Of a DNA stretch of 64,000 nucleotides, positions 33,564 to 46,408 are shown piece after piece. Source of the DNA: Rhodamnia argentea (lineage: Eukaryota; Streptophyta; Magnoliopsida; Myrtales; Myrtaceae); NCBI RefSeq assembly GCF_020921035.1, contig NC_063156.1, forward strand, positions 29,126,283-29,190,282, in the 5' to 3' direction. The notes beneath the pieces were generated by a model. It did not search any database. It was not told the origin of the DNA and saw only the letters and a program-made list of their open reading frames with translations. A program made the position numbers and the translations under genes. The stretch's first letter is position 1. Each line of letters begins with the position of its first letter.

Positions 33564-35672
33564 CGCCTTCGCCTGCTCGCAGCTCTGTAGACGGAATCTC
33601 GCGACTGGGAGGGTTTAAGCATCGGGACTCGGCGGTTTGCTGGTTCAGCGAGCGACGACGAAGATAATTTTTGTTGGGCCGGATCTCCCTATGGATGTGG
33701 GTCAACCCGTTTCGACGTGAGTTCAATTCGAAGTGACGACGATGGGCCGAGCTGAGCAGTGTAGGCATTGCTCGAGGCCAGCATGGCCCGACCCAATCGT
33801 TCCGGGGCGACCCATCTGGCCCTTTCGCTTGTATTAGGGACTGTGAAGAATGTCATATTCATATCTTAACCAAACAACAAAGAATAAGATGTACTTTTTA
33901 TTTGGATGAATTTCTACTGAACGACCAGCGCAGGCACACAATGCGGTCCAATCCGTTAATGGGCTCGGTCGACACAAAGCCCGACTAAAATCGAGTTGGA
34001 CACGGCAAAAAGCATGGTTTAGCAATGGGTAGAGAATACGATTAGGTCATGACTGGACTCGTCAAAATAGGTAATAAACTCATTTTCTAACCACCTATAT
34101 GATGTGTTGAGTTGTGATATGGATTAGTTGTATTCTATAAAAGTGTTATAAATAGGTTTAAACATAATATGAGTTGTTACTACTATTATAAATAAGTCAT
34201 AAATAGATCATAAATGGGTTTATAACTTCTTTAGAATCAACATGTCTTTATAATTCTCTCTCTTCCTCATTCGATCTAACGGTTGCTCACTCCGCACTTT
34301 CACATCGGTTTGGGTAATGAACTTCCTAAATTAGATTAAATATGAATGTGTTTAGGAATAAGGGTCGATTCGGGCATGGGTCACCGAATTTGCAATTGCA
34401 ATAAAGGAATTATAAATGAGTTAAATGTGCCTATTTAGGTCGAACCGTTTCTGACTCGACCCAAAATCCTATCCGACCTATCCGTTTGGCTTGACGGACC
34501 TAGACTTGAGAAAATGTAGAGACAACACTGATCGCATCTCGCGAAATGAGAGGGGGCTCACTACTGGTGGGGTGGCGAGTGGTGCCGCAATGCGATTTCA
34601 ATATCTGGAGCAACAAGCAAAAAGGCAAAGGCATCATCACATGCGCTGTTCCTTCCTGCGTTTTCAGCATTCATCACGGGGCGGTCCACCACCGCCAGTT
34701 GGATAAAAAGAGAACACTAAGTCACCACTCACGGTGGTCGCCAAGCAAGGATCGTTACATGCACCGAGCTCATGTGCAGCAAATTCATCTATATCCTTTT
34801 GAATCGCGACATGTATTCTAAAACCCCGATGACCGCATGAGAAGTGGCGAGTATCTCCATACTTCCTCGCGCAAGTTACCAGCTTGCTTGTGGATTTTGT
34901 ATAGCTAAAGGACACAGAATACGCTGTACGTAGATACGTTCTTACTAATTATGCGAAGCGTTTGAGTTTGTGTATTCGAAAATGCTGGCGGAGCTTAATG
35001 AAAGAGCGGGGAACGACATTGTTCTGTTTGGAAAAAAGGTAGAGTTACGAGGTAAAGAGTACTAAGATTCGCATGATATTAGCGAGTTATGTCCAATCCA
35101 CGTCATAGCTCGAGACGTTGATTTTGTGATTTGTCGTCATTTCGAAAGAGAATGTGGGCCCAAATCTTTGATTGTCGTCCACGCGAAGTCTCTCTTTCAA
35201 CCTTTTCAAAAAGAGGGGGCCAGCGATCGGAAGGGTACCACACAAGCGCCCTCCTCCCCCACCTCATCCGGCGTGGTCGACACTCGACAGTGTCTGCATT
35301 CGGTCCCCCACCAAACCCTAGATCCAACGGTCCATATTCTACCGATGGTCCCTGATCCGACGGTCCCACAACTTTCTCTCGAAAGCACGGCAGTAAAAGA
35401 CAAAAGATGTCGATTTTTTCTGGCTGTCTCGTTGGGCCCACTCGCGGGCCCACCAAAAGCCCGAAGGATGTCGCACATTTATTTGACACAAAAGGCACCA
35501 TCATTTGACAATTATATAAATCCAAACCATTGTTGAATGAACAACTTAGAAAGATTACCATCATTTGACAATTATATAAATATGTTTTTATGTCGTCGTG
35601 CTTCTTTATATACCGATAAACTTTTCTGACACAGAGAAATAAATTGTTTTGGTGACTATGTTAGATCTAATT
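33564..35672. other. Intergenic, no gene seen
   Basis: Contains the upstream region of the PPR gene and AT-rich DNA. A 25-bp direct repeat (TTTGACAATTATATAAAT core) occurs at 35497-35521 and 35557-35581. Open frames around 34490-34820 and 35100-35560 on both strands have no recognisable motif. Confidence 0.45.
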
Positions 35673-37313
35673 CCCTAAAAAAATTTCAAATTTAGATTTA
35701 GTCTTAATTCTGCCCCGAACTTTTATTTAGTTTTGAAAAAAAAAAAACCAACAACTAAACTTTAAGTCCCGTCCAAATCTACCTCGAACTTTTCTATGTT
35801 TTAAAAGATCTCAACTTTAGATCTAATCCCAAATTTATCCAGACTTTTTTGTCAGAGAAGGGAACCACCAATTTTTTACACTAGTCTCAAGTCTGTCCCC
35901 ATCAACCCTTTATCTAAAAGTCGTTGTTAGTGGTCCCTAATTTTTATATCCTAGAACGCTTGCCGTTTAAATATAATTTTCCATGTCACATTGTGGATGG
36001 GGATTTTTTTATAGGAGTTGAAATGTCATGTCAAGTTGGGACTGGGTCACGGGAGAAGATTTGATAACTAAAATTTAGTGATTTTCTTATAGATAAACAA
36101 AACTCAATGTAGATTTGGGACTAAACCTAAAGTTTGGGATTGGACCTAAAATTCAGGGGTTTTTTTTTTCTGAAACAAAAAAAGTTCAAGTAGAATTTGA
36201 CTACATCTAGGCTCCATTTGTGTCACGGAAAATGTGATATTTTCGGAAAATATTTTTCGGAAAGTCATTTTCCAAGAAATAATAATATTTTCCGGTTTTT
36301 GGCTCATACTTAAAAAAGAACTGGAAAATGATTTCCGCCGTTTGTCAAGAAAATGATTTTCCCAAAAAAAAATATTTACTTTTTCGAATAAAAAATATTT
36401 TTATTTGTAGTTATTTTATTTTCTAATTACTTTCTTTAATTTTTTTTCTCCCTTTTTTTTTTCTTCTTCCTTTTGTAAATTTTCTTAGCCTGTCGCCGGT
36501 TGGCGACCGGCCAAAGGCCGGGCTCGGCCTTGGCGTCACCTCACGTAAGGTCGGTGATCTCAGGCCGAGCCTCGTTGGCCTTGAGCGAGACAGAGCTTCG
36601 CCGGATCTGGTAAGGCGAGCCTCACTCCTTCGAGGCTGAGCAAGATTTGGCGAGGCGAGGCCTCCCTCGAGGTTGGCAACGCCGAGGCTCGCCTCGCCAA
36701 CCTAGGGCGACATCGAGGCTTGCCTCGCCCGCCTCCGGCGACGCCAAGACTCTATTGCCTCGCTCGCTTGAGGCCGAGCCCGGCCGAACCAAATTCGGCG
36801 AGCTTGGCCTCCTTCGAGGCCGACGATGCCAAGGCTCATGTCGCCGAGCCTCGAGCTCGCCTCGCTAGGTGGCCGCCGTCGCCGAGGTTTGGCATCGTTG
36901 GAGGAAGCAAGCGAAGGAAGGAGCAGCTGTAGGCGGAGGAAGAGGAAGGAGGAAGAAGGAGAAAAGAGAAAAAGAAAAGAAGAAAAAAGAAAATAAAAAG
37001 ATTAAAAAATAAAAATAAAAATTGAAATTTAAAGAATAATTAAATTTCTGACTAAAAAAAGAATAATTAAATAATAAAATACAATTTTAAAGAAAAGAAG
37101 TGTGAAAGAAAGGAGGAAGAAAATATGAGGAAAATGTTTTCCTCTTTTCAAAATGAGGAAATCATTTTCCTTAATTTTAGAAGGTCTTTTCTGTTGACCG
37201 GAAAATATTTTTCATTGACCACTCATTTTCCGCCCCCTAAACACCGGAAATTGAGGAAAATGTTTTCCTGAAAAATATTTTCCGTGAAACAAACGGAGCC
37301 CTAATGTTAGGGA
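35673..37313. mobile_element. TIR element, AT-rich long-inverted-repeat family (copy 3, host of a nested element)
   Basis: The left end (TCCCTAA at 35673) and the right end (TTAGGGA at 37307-37313) are inverted. The left arm carries 'CTGCCCCGAAC', 'AAATCTACCTCGAAC' and 'CAACTTTAGATCTAATCCC' units. The right arm carries the complements 'TAGATTTGGGACTAAACC' and 'AAGTAGAATTTGACTAC'. Close to its right end the arm is split by the element at 36210-37300. No coding content. Confidence 0.5.
36210..37300. mobile_element. Nested Tourist/PIF-Harbinger-like MITE with GC-rich core
   Basis: Terminal repeats GGCTCCATTTGTGTCACGG and the complement of GGGCTCCGTTTGTTTCACGG are followed by 'GGAAAATATTTTTC' type words in both arms. 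CTA flanks both ends (36207-36209, 37301-37303), a 3-bp target duplication fitting PIF/Harbinger elements; the GGnCyGTTTG start is also Tourist-like. Between the arms lie a T/C-rich tract (36430-36480), a core of GAGGCTCGCCTCGCC-like words (36490-36930) and a long A/G tract (36935-37010). No transposase is present. Confidence 0.65.
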
Positions 37314-38280
37314 TTTTCTTAGAAAATTAAGCCATGTTTTTATTGGAGTTTCTATGCCGGTTTGTTCCGTACGTCGAAATGTGTTTTGTGATTAACTAAA
37401 GATTTCTTGATTTTCGAAGAAAACAAATAACGACACGCATGGCACCATTACCCGAACATCTCATGGATCAAAAATTAATTCTCTTAGAACCGTATGGACA
37501 TAATTAGGATGACATCCGCCTTATTTAATACAGTTCCCATCTCTCGGGTGCACGCGCATACAAGCATACATGCGAATATATGATTCGAAGAGTATAGATG
37601 TTCGGATAAATGGTTAATAATAAGCATGCAAGACATCGTTCGAGCTTGAAGTTCCTCTATGATCATGACCATTCTATTTCGACAAGTTAGTGCCTCAACA
37701 ATTGAAGTCTCTAATACTTATCAACTATTTTGTACATTAAGATAATTTCCACCGAATAGAGAATATATTACTACCGTCACGAGAATACCATATGAACGTA
37801 CCTTTCTTTGAATGAGCAAAAGAGCAGCCCCTAAGAGAAAGGAATAATCTTTTACAATCAAAAGAAGAAACCCTATGCAAGCAAAACCCTAATATGTAGA
37901 GATAAAAGTTACTTTGGCAAGAAAAACCGACCAAAAGATAAATCAAATCAAAAAAGCAAGACACATTCAAACAAACGCACAACATATGTAAAAGGACTCT
38001 TCTGTAAGAAATTGGGGTAGCCTTTGGAAAGGGGAGGCTCGGCTTTAGGGCAAACATGCTTTTGCCTTCAAGAAAACAAACACACACCCCACCACTTTCC
38101 TTCCTCCAAACCTTTTTTTCCTCCTTTGGAAACGTGCCCTCTCCATTAAAGAGGTAGTATTTTTGCATGCGGGAGTCAAGATTCGGTCTCTTTACTTGTA
38201 CAGTATGCGTGCACTACAATGCAACAGTTAACTCCTTCCCCACATTGGAACTTTCTGCACCAACTCCACATATCTGTGTC
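37314..38280. other. Intergenic, no gene seen
   Basis: AT-rich DNA; nothing supportable apart from lying upstream of the small TATA-driven ORF at 38347. Confidence 0.4.
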
Positions 38281-38288
38281 TAACTCCC

Positions 38289-38298
38289 TCTATAAAAA
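38289..38298 (+). promoter_or_regulatory. Candidate TATA box
   Basis: CTCTATAAAAACG is a textbook plant TATA box. It lies 58 bp upstream of the first ATG (38347), so a short 5' leader would follow. Confidence 0.45.
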
Positions 38299-38346
38299 CG
38301 CTTACTTGCATCTTCTGTTCTTGCCCCAGCAGAAACGACTTCATAT

Positions 38347-38514
38347 ATGGAGATGCAGATGGACGACAGTCATGACGATGTTGTTCCTTCTGTTGCTGTC
38401 ACCACCGCAGTTTTGGCTGCTGGAGGTCGCCTTCTCGAGGAGTACCGAGGTTGGAGCTATCGTTCGATGATCTCAGAGATGGCAGTCATCCCGAGACTCC
38501 AAGAATTGTCATGA
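38347..38514 (+). CDS. Small ORF, 55 aa, function unknown
   Basis: The first ATG after a good TATA box gives 55 aa starting MEMQMDDSHDDVVPSVAV and ending AVIPRLQELS. It is acidic at the start, with no signal peptide. In another frame, ATG 38372 gives 32 aa (MTMLFLLLLSPPQFWLLEVA), which does look like a signal peptide, so a secreted peptide split by an unseen intron is also possible. I recognise no peptide-hormone motif. Low confidence that either is translated. Confidence 0.25.
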   Translation: MEMQMDDSHDDVVPSVAVTTAVLAAGGRLLEEYRGWSYRSMISEMAVIPRLQELS

Positions 38515-41500
38515 AACGTGCTTGGAGATGGTAATCAATCCATGCAAAAAGGGGAATTGAGCTTTCCTGGTCCGATCCCACTAGTACTACGATGTGTTGG
38601 TTTTTGTAGTTTCCACTTTGTTTACCCTTTTCTCCTTCTGTTTTCTGCTTTCTTTTATTTTTTTTTTGCCTTATTTTGGAAGGATTAGCTTAAGAAGAGA
38701 TGAAGAGTGATTTCTGGGTAGAGTAGTTACCCCAGTACCATAATGATTTGATATAGGACAGTGAGCATGCAGCAAGTTATGGAAGTTCAGTAGCTGCCTG
38801 AGGATTGAAACTCAACATATGTAAGTAGTGCTTTCTACTTGAAACCGCCGAATTCTCAATGAATAGTGATATGTAGAGGGTGAAGCGGAATTTTATGAGC
38901 TCTTAGTTTGTGCCTCAATGATCAGCAGATTTTAAACTATCAAACTTTATCGAATAATAAGCTAAACTATATCCCTAATTGGTTTTTTTGTATGATGTTG
39001 CCAATCTCGAGCAGGTTGTCGCATTTTGGTTTCCTGGATTTCAATAATCAAGGTTCTGTCGGATTGTATAATTGCGAGTTTCTGGTTCTCTTTACTGTGA
39101 TGTATAGATACCACCCCTTTCGATATTAAAAAGGTGATATTAGGACATTACAGTGCAACATCTGTCCATTACAAGTCAAGAAAGATTGAGAAAGATTTGA
39201 TATTGGATGCATCTTGCTACACAATACCAGAGAGCAGAATACAAGTTTATCTCTCTCCGGACACCAAACTAGTTAAAAAGTAAATTGGACAAGAATTTGT
39301 AGAAAAGCATGCGGATTTTCCAAACTAGAAAACATGATGACCTGACTATAAAGGCTGCTGTTTCCTTTATTACATACATCAAAGAAGCTCGTGGAAAATC
39401 TTTGTTCTTTGCTTTATATCAAGGAAAGAACAAAACATATATGTTGTCATACTTTAAACTGAAGCTGTTTCCTTTATCGTGGACAACAAACTTGAGCTTG
39501 CTCCTAACTTTACACACAACTTTTACTGAGAACAAGAACTGGAAATTCCTCTGCAGAGGCCACTGTTGTCATAGGTATCATGTGATTTTAAAAGATCGAC
39601 TCGAACAGCTTTTGAGAGAGCGAGAGAAGTTAGAGCAACTAACGTTGACAATGTTTGAGTTAATTGGTCATTGCCACCCGTCATGGACTTTACCTAAGCT
39701 TCTGCCCTTTGAAAACTCATGATCGATGAGTTCTTCGGACATTCCATCGATGGTTTTTGTGGACCAATCGCACTATTATGAATTTTAATGATCGATGAAC
39801 TTATTGGACATTCTATTGAGTTCATTTTACGGGTTAACTTTATTGGTATAACTATAACCTGATTTGGGTCATTGCCTTCTTAATGTTGGGGCTTTGGTTT
39901 TGGGCCGATGAAAGGAAAGGCTTCCTCAAAATGGGATGGAGCTATGCCCGTGCCTTCCAAAAATGGGCCTTTTCAAGCTTATCCAATCACTGGGCTCAAT
40001 CTATTTGGTAGAGGCCCACTTGATTTCCAAACAATCTTAACAACTCTAATTGACATTATAGTGGACAACTTACATGTAAAGGGTGGATCACAGTTGTCTC
40101 TCTTCTCGATCTAGAAAAAAAATGGACATGTCAATTTCTAGCTGAAAGGTACATTTAGTGTGTCACCGCCATATTGTCTCCCTGTTTCGTCAAAAGTTCT
40201 CTCTTTAATATGGCCACCTCAATATGACTCGTTTGATCCGTTTTTGCCTAACATGTTACAAGTATCTTTATGGCAAAAAAAATTAATTATTTTTTAATTA
40301 ATTATTGTTGATTATTGAAGATAAAGTGTTGTCCCATCACGATGTTGTCTTATTTGGGTCTTTGCAGATATGACCGTGGTTATAATAATGATAATCAAAT
40401 GACATATCACGTTTGTTTGGTACTTTGCTAGGTGTGATGCACCATTTTTATGTAATAATCAATTCACGAGTCACCACCATGTTTGATCATTGTTAATATA
40501 TAAGGCAACTTTTTGTCCAACGTGTCAACCGCATCCCTTTTTCTCTCGATTGGGTTCTCTCTTTTGTCAACCTCTTTATTCCTTTCTTCCTTCCTTCCCT
40601 CTTTTGTTTTCTTCATGTTGTATTTCAACTCCTTTACAAATGCCCACTTGACCTTTTCAGGCTATTTTCTGTACGGAACATTAGAAGGGGCTAATGGTGG
40701 CTCCTGCCCACTGGCTCCAAAAATTATATAAAAAATTTTTGTGTATAACGATTGCATGAAAAATGTTTGTCGCACCTGTCCTGATCTCGATTTCTTAGTC
40801 TACCATTGAATGGAATGAGAAGATGGAATAGAAAAGGAATAGAACGACAGGAATGCGGACCTTAGTTCCTCCGTTTGATCTAAGTAAGAATGAAATGGAA
40901 TAACTAGTCGTTCGTTTTTGATTGAGAAATGAAAGAAACGAAACGAAATGGAGGTTTCGATCAATTTTAATTTTATAGCTATGGCTTTATCAATTATCTT
41001 ACTAATTATGTTTTGTAAGATAAATTTAAAGAGAAGATTATATAAAAATAAAGAAATGACCAACAATAGCCACAACTATAAGCATGCTTTAAATAAAAAA
41101 ATAAATCATAAAATTGCAATTAATCGTTGCCATTGAATATTAATTGGAAAGGACTGGCCATTACTTTAGTGGAAGCAATGCCCCTTCCATCTTTCTAATG
41201 GTGAACCAAACATAAGATTAGGTCCTAGGTCCTTCACCACAAGTTCCAAATCGATTAAAACTTTTAACCAGAAAGGAAAAAGAAAAATGTAAGAAAATTG
41301 CTTCGCTATGCTAAAGTTCCAAATGATTTCTCTATGGTGCGAAATCCATTTCAAGCGTTTTTCACTCATGCTAGAGAAACTATAGAATATCATCCATGAC
41401 ATGTGCATTATCACCATCTATAAATTCATTGTATTGGATGCATTGTATCACCGCTTTTCCTGTATCAGAGTTATCCAATTAAGTGGGCTTAAAGTTTAAA

Positions 41501-41990
41501 CTATCGAATCGCCATCCAATCCAACAACCTACATATATACACACACTTTCGACATGCTTGTTAAAATGTCAAGAATTTCTAATTTTTCTTATTATTATTT
41601 TTTGTCAATGAGAAATGCTAAGTTTACAAAGCCCGATTTACAGGATCGGTTCATCGGGCGATATGGCAAATCCTTATCGAGTCTCGAATGTAAATTACTA
41701 TTTAAACGTGGTTGCACCATCATCTGATATATTACTAAATCAATCTTGGCATTGCTGATAAGCGCAATCTCTGCCAGAAATGCACTAAAATAAAGCAACA
41801 GCGAATGTAATTCCATTTGGCCATCCTAATTCCTATGCAAAACCTCCGAAAGGATTGACACAACGCAATGCCCATGTGACAAAAAGTCGTGCCTTTTGCC
41901 TTCATGGCGGATGACTTTCTTACTGTTTTCTGCCTTTTTCTCTCGAGAAAAATTTGGTGGAAAGAGACCCAAGAGAACTTCGTCGAGAAG
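38515..41990. other. Intergenic, no gene seen
   Basis: Long AT-rich stretch. Open frames such as 39309-39722 have no recognisable motif. Near 39720-39840 two related 'GATCGATGARYTTYTTGGACATTC' stretches repeat. Around 40800-41140 the DNA is strongly A-rich. Nothing else is supportable. Confidence 0.4.
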
Positions 41991-41994
41991 ATAT

Positions 41995-42017
41995 CTCTCT
42001 CTCTCTCTCTCTCTCTC
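41995..42017. repeat. (CT)n microsatellite
   Basis: A short uninterrupted CT run upstream of the Di19 gene. Nearby at 42340-42365 is an AGT/AAG trinucleotide run. Confidence 0.7.
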
Positions 42018-42522
42018 ATCAAAAGCTGCATAAAAAAACAAGAACAGTTGCCGATTCGCATCCGCTGGCCAAAGTTCCCACCGGTCAAAATGCAATTCAG
42101 AATCAGCAAAAATCCACCTTTTTTTGGGTGGGGGGGGGTAAGGAGCAAAAATCCACCTTTTAAGCTCTTTCAAAGTTTAAAAAAAGTTGCAGTTTTGCAT
42201 ACTTAATCAGAAGCTTTCGGCTATCAACTTTCCCATGAACCATAATAAAAGGTATTTTAAACTATGCAAAGAAATCCCCAAGCAATTAACTTGGGCATTT
42301 GCTTGACTTGGCCATGGAGATGAAGTAGTACTGGAGTAGTAGTAGTAGAAGAAGAAGAAGAAGAAGACAAACTTGGTTAGACAGCTAGAACTTCATCGAT
42401 CCAGGGGACAAGATTTACCCAAAAAAATGCGCGTTTTGCAGCTGTGCCACTTGTCGGCTTCCTATTCAGCTTGTGTGCTTCAGAGAAGAAGCCTTCCTCC
42501 CACTTGCAGAAAGGAGAGTGAG

Positions 42523-42533
42523 CAGTATATAAC
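42523..42533 (+). promoter_or_regulatory. TATA box of the Di19 gene
   Basis: AGTATATAACG lies about 190 bp upstream of the Di19 start codon, followed by a C/T-rich leader typical of a plant 5' UTR. Confidence 0.6.
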
Positions 42534-42714
42534 GAGGGAGGGATACCACCGCACACACCCTTGTTCCTCAGCTGATCAATATAGAAAGATAGCCCCTTTC
42601 TCTTCTCTCCTTCCTCCTCTCCCCAGATCACCGAAGACCCCTTTCCTGCTTCTCCGGAACCCGACGTTTCCCGGCGAGACCAAGCGTGACAGCATTCGTG
42701 GGAGAGCTGTAGAT

Positions 42715-45298
42715 ATGGACGTTGACTTCCGGTCTTCGCGCGTTCACTCCTCCAGGCGCCTCTCTGCCATCCAAGCTCTCGGGCTTCATTATGGTACTTC
42801 TTCGCTAAACTCGATTGTCTATCTACCTTCTGGGTTTCCTTCATATGTTCCTAAAAACAGAAGGGAAGAAAAAGAAAGGACAAAGCAAGAACTTCCAGGG
42901 TTTGTGCTGGTTCCATTTCTTCTTTTGCTTCTTCAAGAAGGTTTTACTTTGTCTTGTAGTTTAGTTGTTCGGTGAATGTAGAGCTCTTGGGAATTGTTTG
43001 GATGTATTCAATTTGCAGATAGTAAGATCCTTCGAGAGAGCACAATCTAGAAGTTGCTTTGTAATGTCGTGAAAAGGTTTGGATTAGTGGAGATATTGCT
43101 TCAATTGGATGGTTTTGGAACCGTTTTAAGATAGGGAATGTGTTCTCGCTTGGCCTGCTCGACCGTGGGTTCTGAGCCAAGTTGGCTTGGTCTAATTAGT
43201 CTAATGCAAGTGCTCTTGTATGCTTTAACTTTGCATCAGCTGCCCTTGATTGGAAGTCTAATATTAATTCCTCCTCATGGGCACTTGAGAGTCTTTGAAA
43301 GACTTCAGAGTACCTGTTTATCCCATTCTTGTAAAGCAAGGTCATTATTGACTATGATTAGCCCTTGTAAAGCAAGGTCTTTATCTGAGGTTGTTGGAGG
43401 TCTTGAAAGCTCGTAAAATTACTTGGTTAGGCACTCTCTTCGAAATCTTGGTCTCGAATCTTGGGTGACAGATGAGAAACATGAGAATCTAATTTATGAT
43501 AAACCATCACGAGGAATCGATTTGCCCCTCATTTGCATTAAATACAGCAATCCTGTTCCAAGTTATGATATATCTTCATCCTGTCTTTCAGCATCCTCAT
43601 GAATTCCTCTGTTTTGTCGATCCATTTGTGTCTGCCTTCCATACTTAATTCGTGTAGCATTGTTTTCTTGTTTTCCTGTTCATCTTTTTGTGACAGATAA
43701 TCACATAGTATTAGATGATTCAGAAGGAGATGATGACTTCAGGGCTTTTTTTCCCTGCCCCTTCTGTTACATGGAAATCGATGTAAATATTCTCTGCAAA
43801 CACTTGCAGAATGAACACTGCTTCGACTTGAAAAATGCGGTAATTCCTCTTTTTTTTGCTACTCTGGATTTGTGGGCCTGCCATATGCGTACTTCATTCA
43901 TCTTACCTTTGTTTTAAACGATACATACACGCAAACTTGGCAGTTCTGAAGTAGCTACACAGAAACTCATCATGTCATGGTGCTTAATGCAGTCCAAGTG
44001 TATGTAGAATTTGCATTTTGACACATTGCTTCGATGCCTGCTATTTCAGGTCTGCCCTCTCTGTGCCGCAAATTTAGGAAAAGATGCCACCAGGCATTTC
44101 ATAGAACACCATACTAGTTCGTTTAAGGTATCATCTTCTGCACGTCTTCTTATTATGGTATTCAGTACATGCACTAGGTAATTAAGTGCTCTGATCCTCT
44201 TTAAGTTTTATCAAGTAACATATTGTCGTGGACTCTGCAGAGGAGGAAACGATCCAATAAGTCTGGATTCTGGACTGCTAGCTCAGCATCTCTCAGCAGG
44301 GAGCTTAGCTCGTTTCTTGGGTCTTCAGCGCATGTTAAGGGAAATGTATCTGAGACGACACCTGAGCCGCTCCTCACACCTTTCCTACACAATTTTCCAT
44401 TCTTAGATCCCGATCAAGCTCAACAAGAGGAAGTTGAGGATGCTTCCTCTACGGATTCACCAGCAACTTCTGATGGAAAAAGGTACGGTTTTCCACAGAA
44501 TAGTGTGAACTGTCTGTTCTGCATGGGGATATGATGAAAACACTCGTTACGGAGTAAAAGAACCTAATCACGGAGTTAAAAGTTTTGTTAAACCTTTCTT
44601 CATAATAAAAATTGATATCATAGAATCGGCATTTTCAAATTACCAGAACGCAGAAATGGTGCTTGTGTATCAGTTTTGGTGTATGACAATTAATTGGACT
44701 TGCTGGACGTGTACTTGCGCGATGATTGTAGGACGCATTTAACTAAGAAGCGCGGGAATTTAAATGTGCATATGAACAGAAGTTCTCGTGAATTGGTAAT
44801 TTGCAGCCTCTGTATAGTTAGAACGGGGAAGTGGAAGCTTAAGAGAAATAGGCATAACTCCACAAGGCAAATCTCTTTAAGTTGATTTTTTAGCACAATT
44901 GCAGTCGTCGGTGCCGTAGACCATCTGATGCATCCTTTTCTTTTTGATGGTTAACTGAAACTTCCTTGCCATTGTTGCTCCATCCCTAGTATTGTGGAAG
45001 CGTTGGTATGGTGTAAATAAAGAATTTCCCGGACGAACTAATGACTGAGTCTGTCATCTTGTTCCCGCCAAATCTTTAGTAAGAGATCATTGGCTGACAA
45101 GGATAATCTGAGCAGAGACTGACAATAGTGCCGTTAAGGATTATGTATTCCATCTGCATTGCCCGGAATAAGACCAAAGTGACTAACTGATGCTCTCCGT
45201 GCAGCGCTTCATTGGACGAGGGTGAGGGACAAGACTATGGAACAAGAATGCAGAGAGCAGCATTTGTTCAAGAGTTGATGGCCTCGACCATTTTCTAA
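42715..45298 (+). CDS. Di19 family zinc-finger protein
   Basis: DEHYDRATION-INDUCED 19 proteins are small nuclear Cys2/His2-type zinc-finger factors in drought, salt and light responses, regulated by calcium-dependent kinases. Exons 42715-42793, 43697-43839, 44050-44127, 44241-44482 and 45205-45298 give 211 aa, with phases matching at all four GT-AG joints. The N-terminus MDVDFRSSRVHSSRRLSAIQ fits the family. Zinc finger 1 is FPCPFCYMEIDVNILCKHLQNEH and finger 2 is VCPLCAANLGKDATRHFIEHH, both with C2H2 spacing. A basic RRKRSNKSGF (nuclear signal) follows, then an acidic middle and the conserved C-terminal EQLM-like end RAAFVQELMASTIF. Which Di19 paralogue it is cannot be settled. The gene looks whole. 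Confidence 0.93.
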
Positions 45299-46408
45299 GA
45301 CTTATTCTTCTCGTGGGTTTTTCCCCCACTTATTGTCAGGTGCTAGCATTTGTGCATCCTTTACCAAGCAGACGAGCTGTGGGTGCTGATCCTGGTGCTT
45401 GATAGTTGAAAGTAACTTATCAATTATGTATCACATGACATCTACTCGTGCTAATTGGCAATGGCACACGTTAGTAACTATTTCTTCAGCAAAAGGCAAG
45501 TACATAGATTTCATTCGTGTGAAAAGCCTCTTAGAAAACTTGTCCAGCTCCAAAACTATTCTAAACTAAATAGCCATTCTCCAGTTAAAAGTTTTAACCT
45601 TTGTCGTGCTGTGGAGGAACTTTCTCCAGTGCCAGGTACGACTCTAACCAAATACTAGATTAGTCACTTCTCCACATAACAATCAGTGATTGAAGTATGT
45701 GTATAACATTTGCTCTCAAACGATTCAACAAAAATTAAGCAAATTACAGAGGAACCTGTGGGTTTCACCTTGAACATAAGAATGTTATATGTATGAGAGC
45801 TTAAGGTCAATATATTCCTTGTAGCAAGAGCACATCCTTGTAACAGCAATACTGAGAATTCCTCGTCCCGAACACGTAGAACCAAGCATCCAAGGCACTA
45901 ATTTTATAAGAGCTTGAAGTTGCTAAGATAACAGACAGAAGGATCTCTATCCCCCATCAAAATGCATGATGCACCAGAACCAATGAGCATAGGCATTCAA
46001 ATGTATGGTGAACATTCAACCCCCCAAAAAAAAAAAAAAAAAAATGTAAGGTGAACAATCGTCACCGGGTTTCTTCAGCTAACAAGGCAAGGATAGTACC
46101 AACTGATAACAATAATGGGCTGAGCTGAAACGGTACGGATCTACTCCATAAACAAGGGAATATTTCGGAATGGCTGAAGAAAATCGGCAGCAGCTAAGAT
46201 GACAGACACAGCAGAAAGCATTAAAGTTCTGGATTATCAGAAAACTAATTGTCCAACTACACTAAACCTCCTCAAAAAGCAAAGACGAGGCAAAACCGCA
46301 AAATATATGACATGTAAATTCTGACTGGTTCCACAACTTGACGGTATAATGATTGAATCAACTCAGAGAGTCGAGAACCAAGCGGCGAAGCCAAAGCATA
46401 CTCCACTG
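45299..46408. other. Intergenic between convergent genes
   Basis: 3' flanks of Di19 (plus strand) and plastid EF-Tu (minus strand). A run of about 22 A occurs near 46025. No gene supported. Confidence 0.5.
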
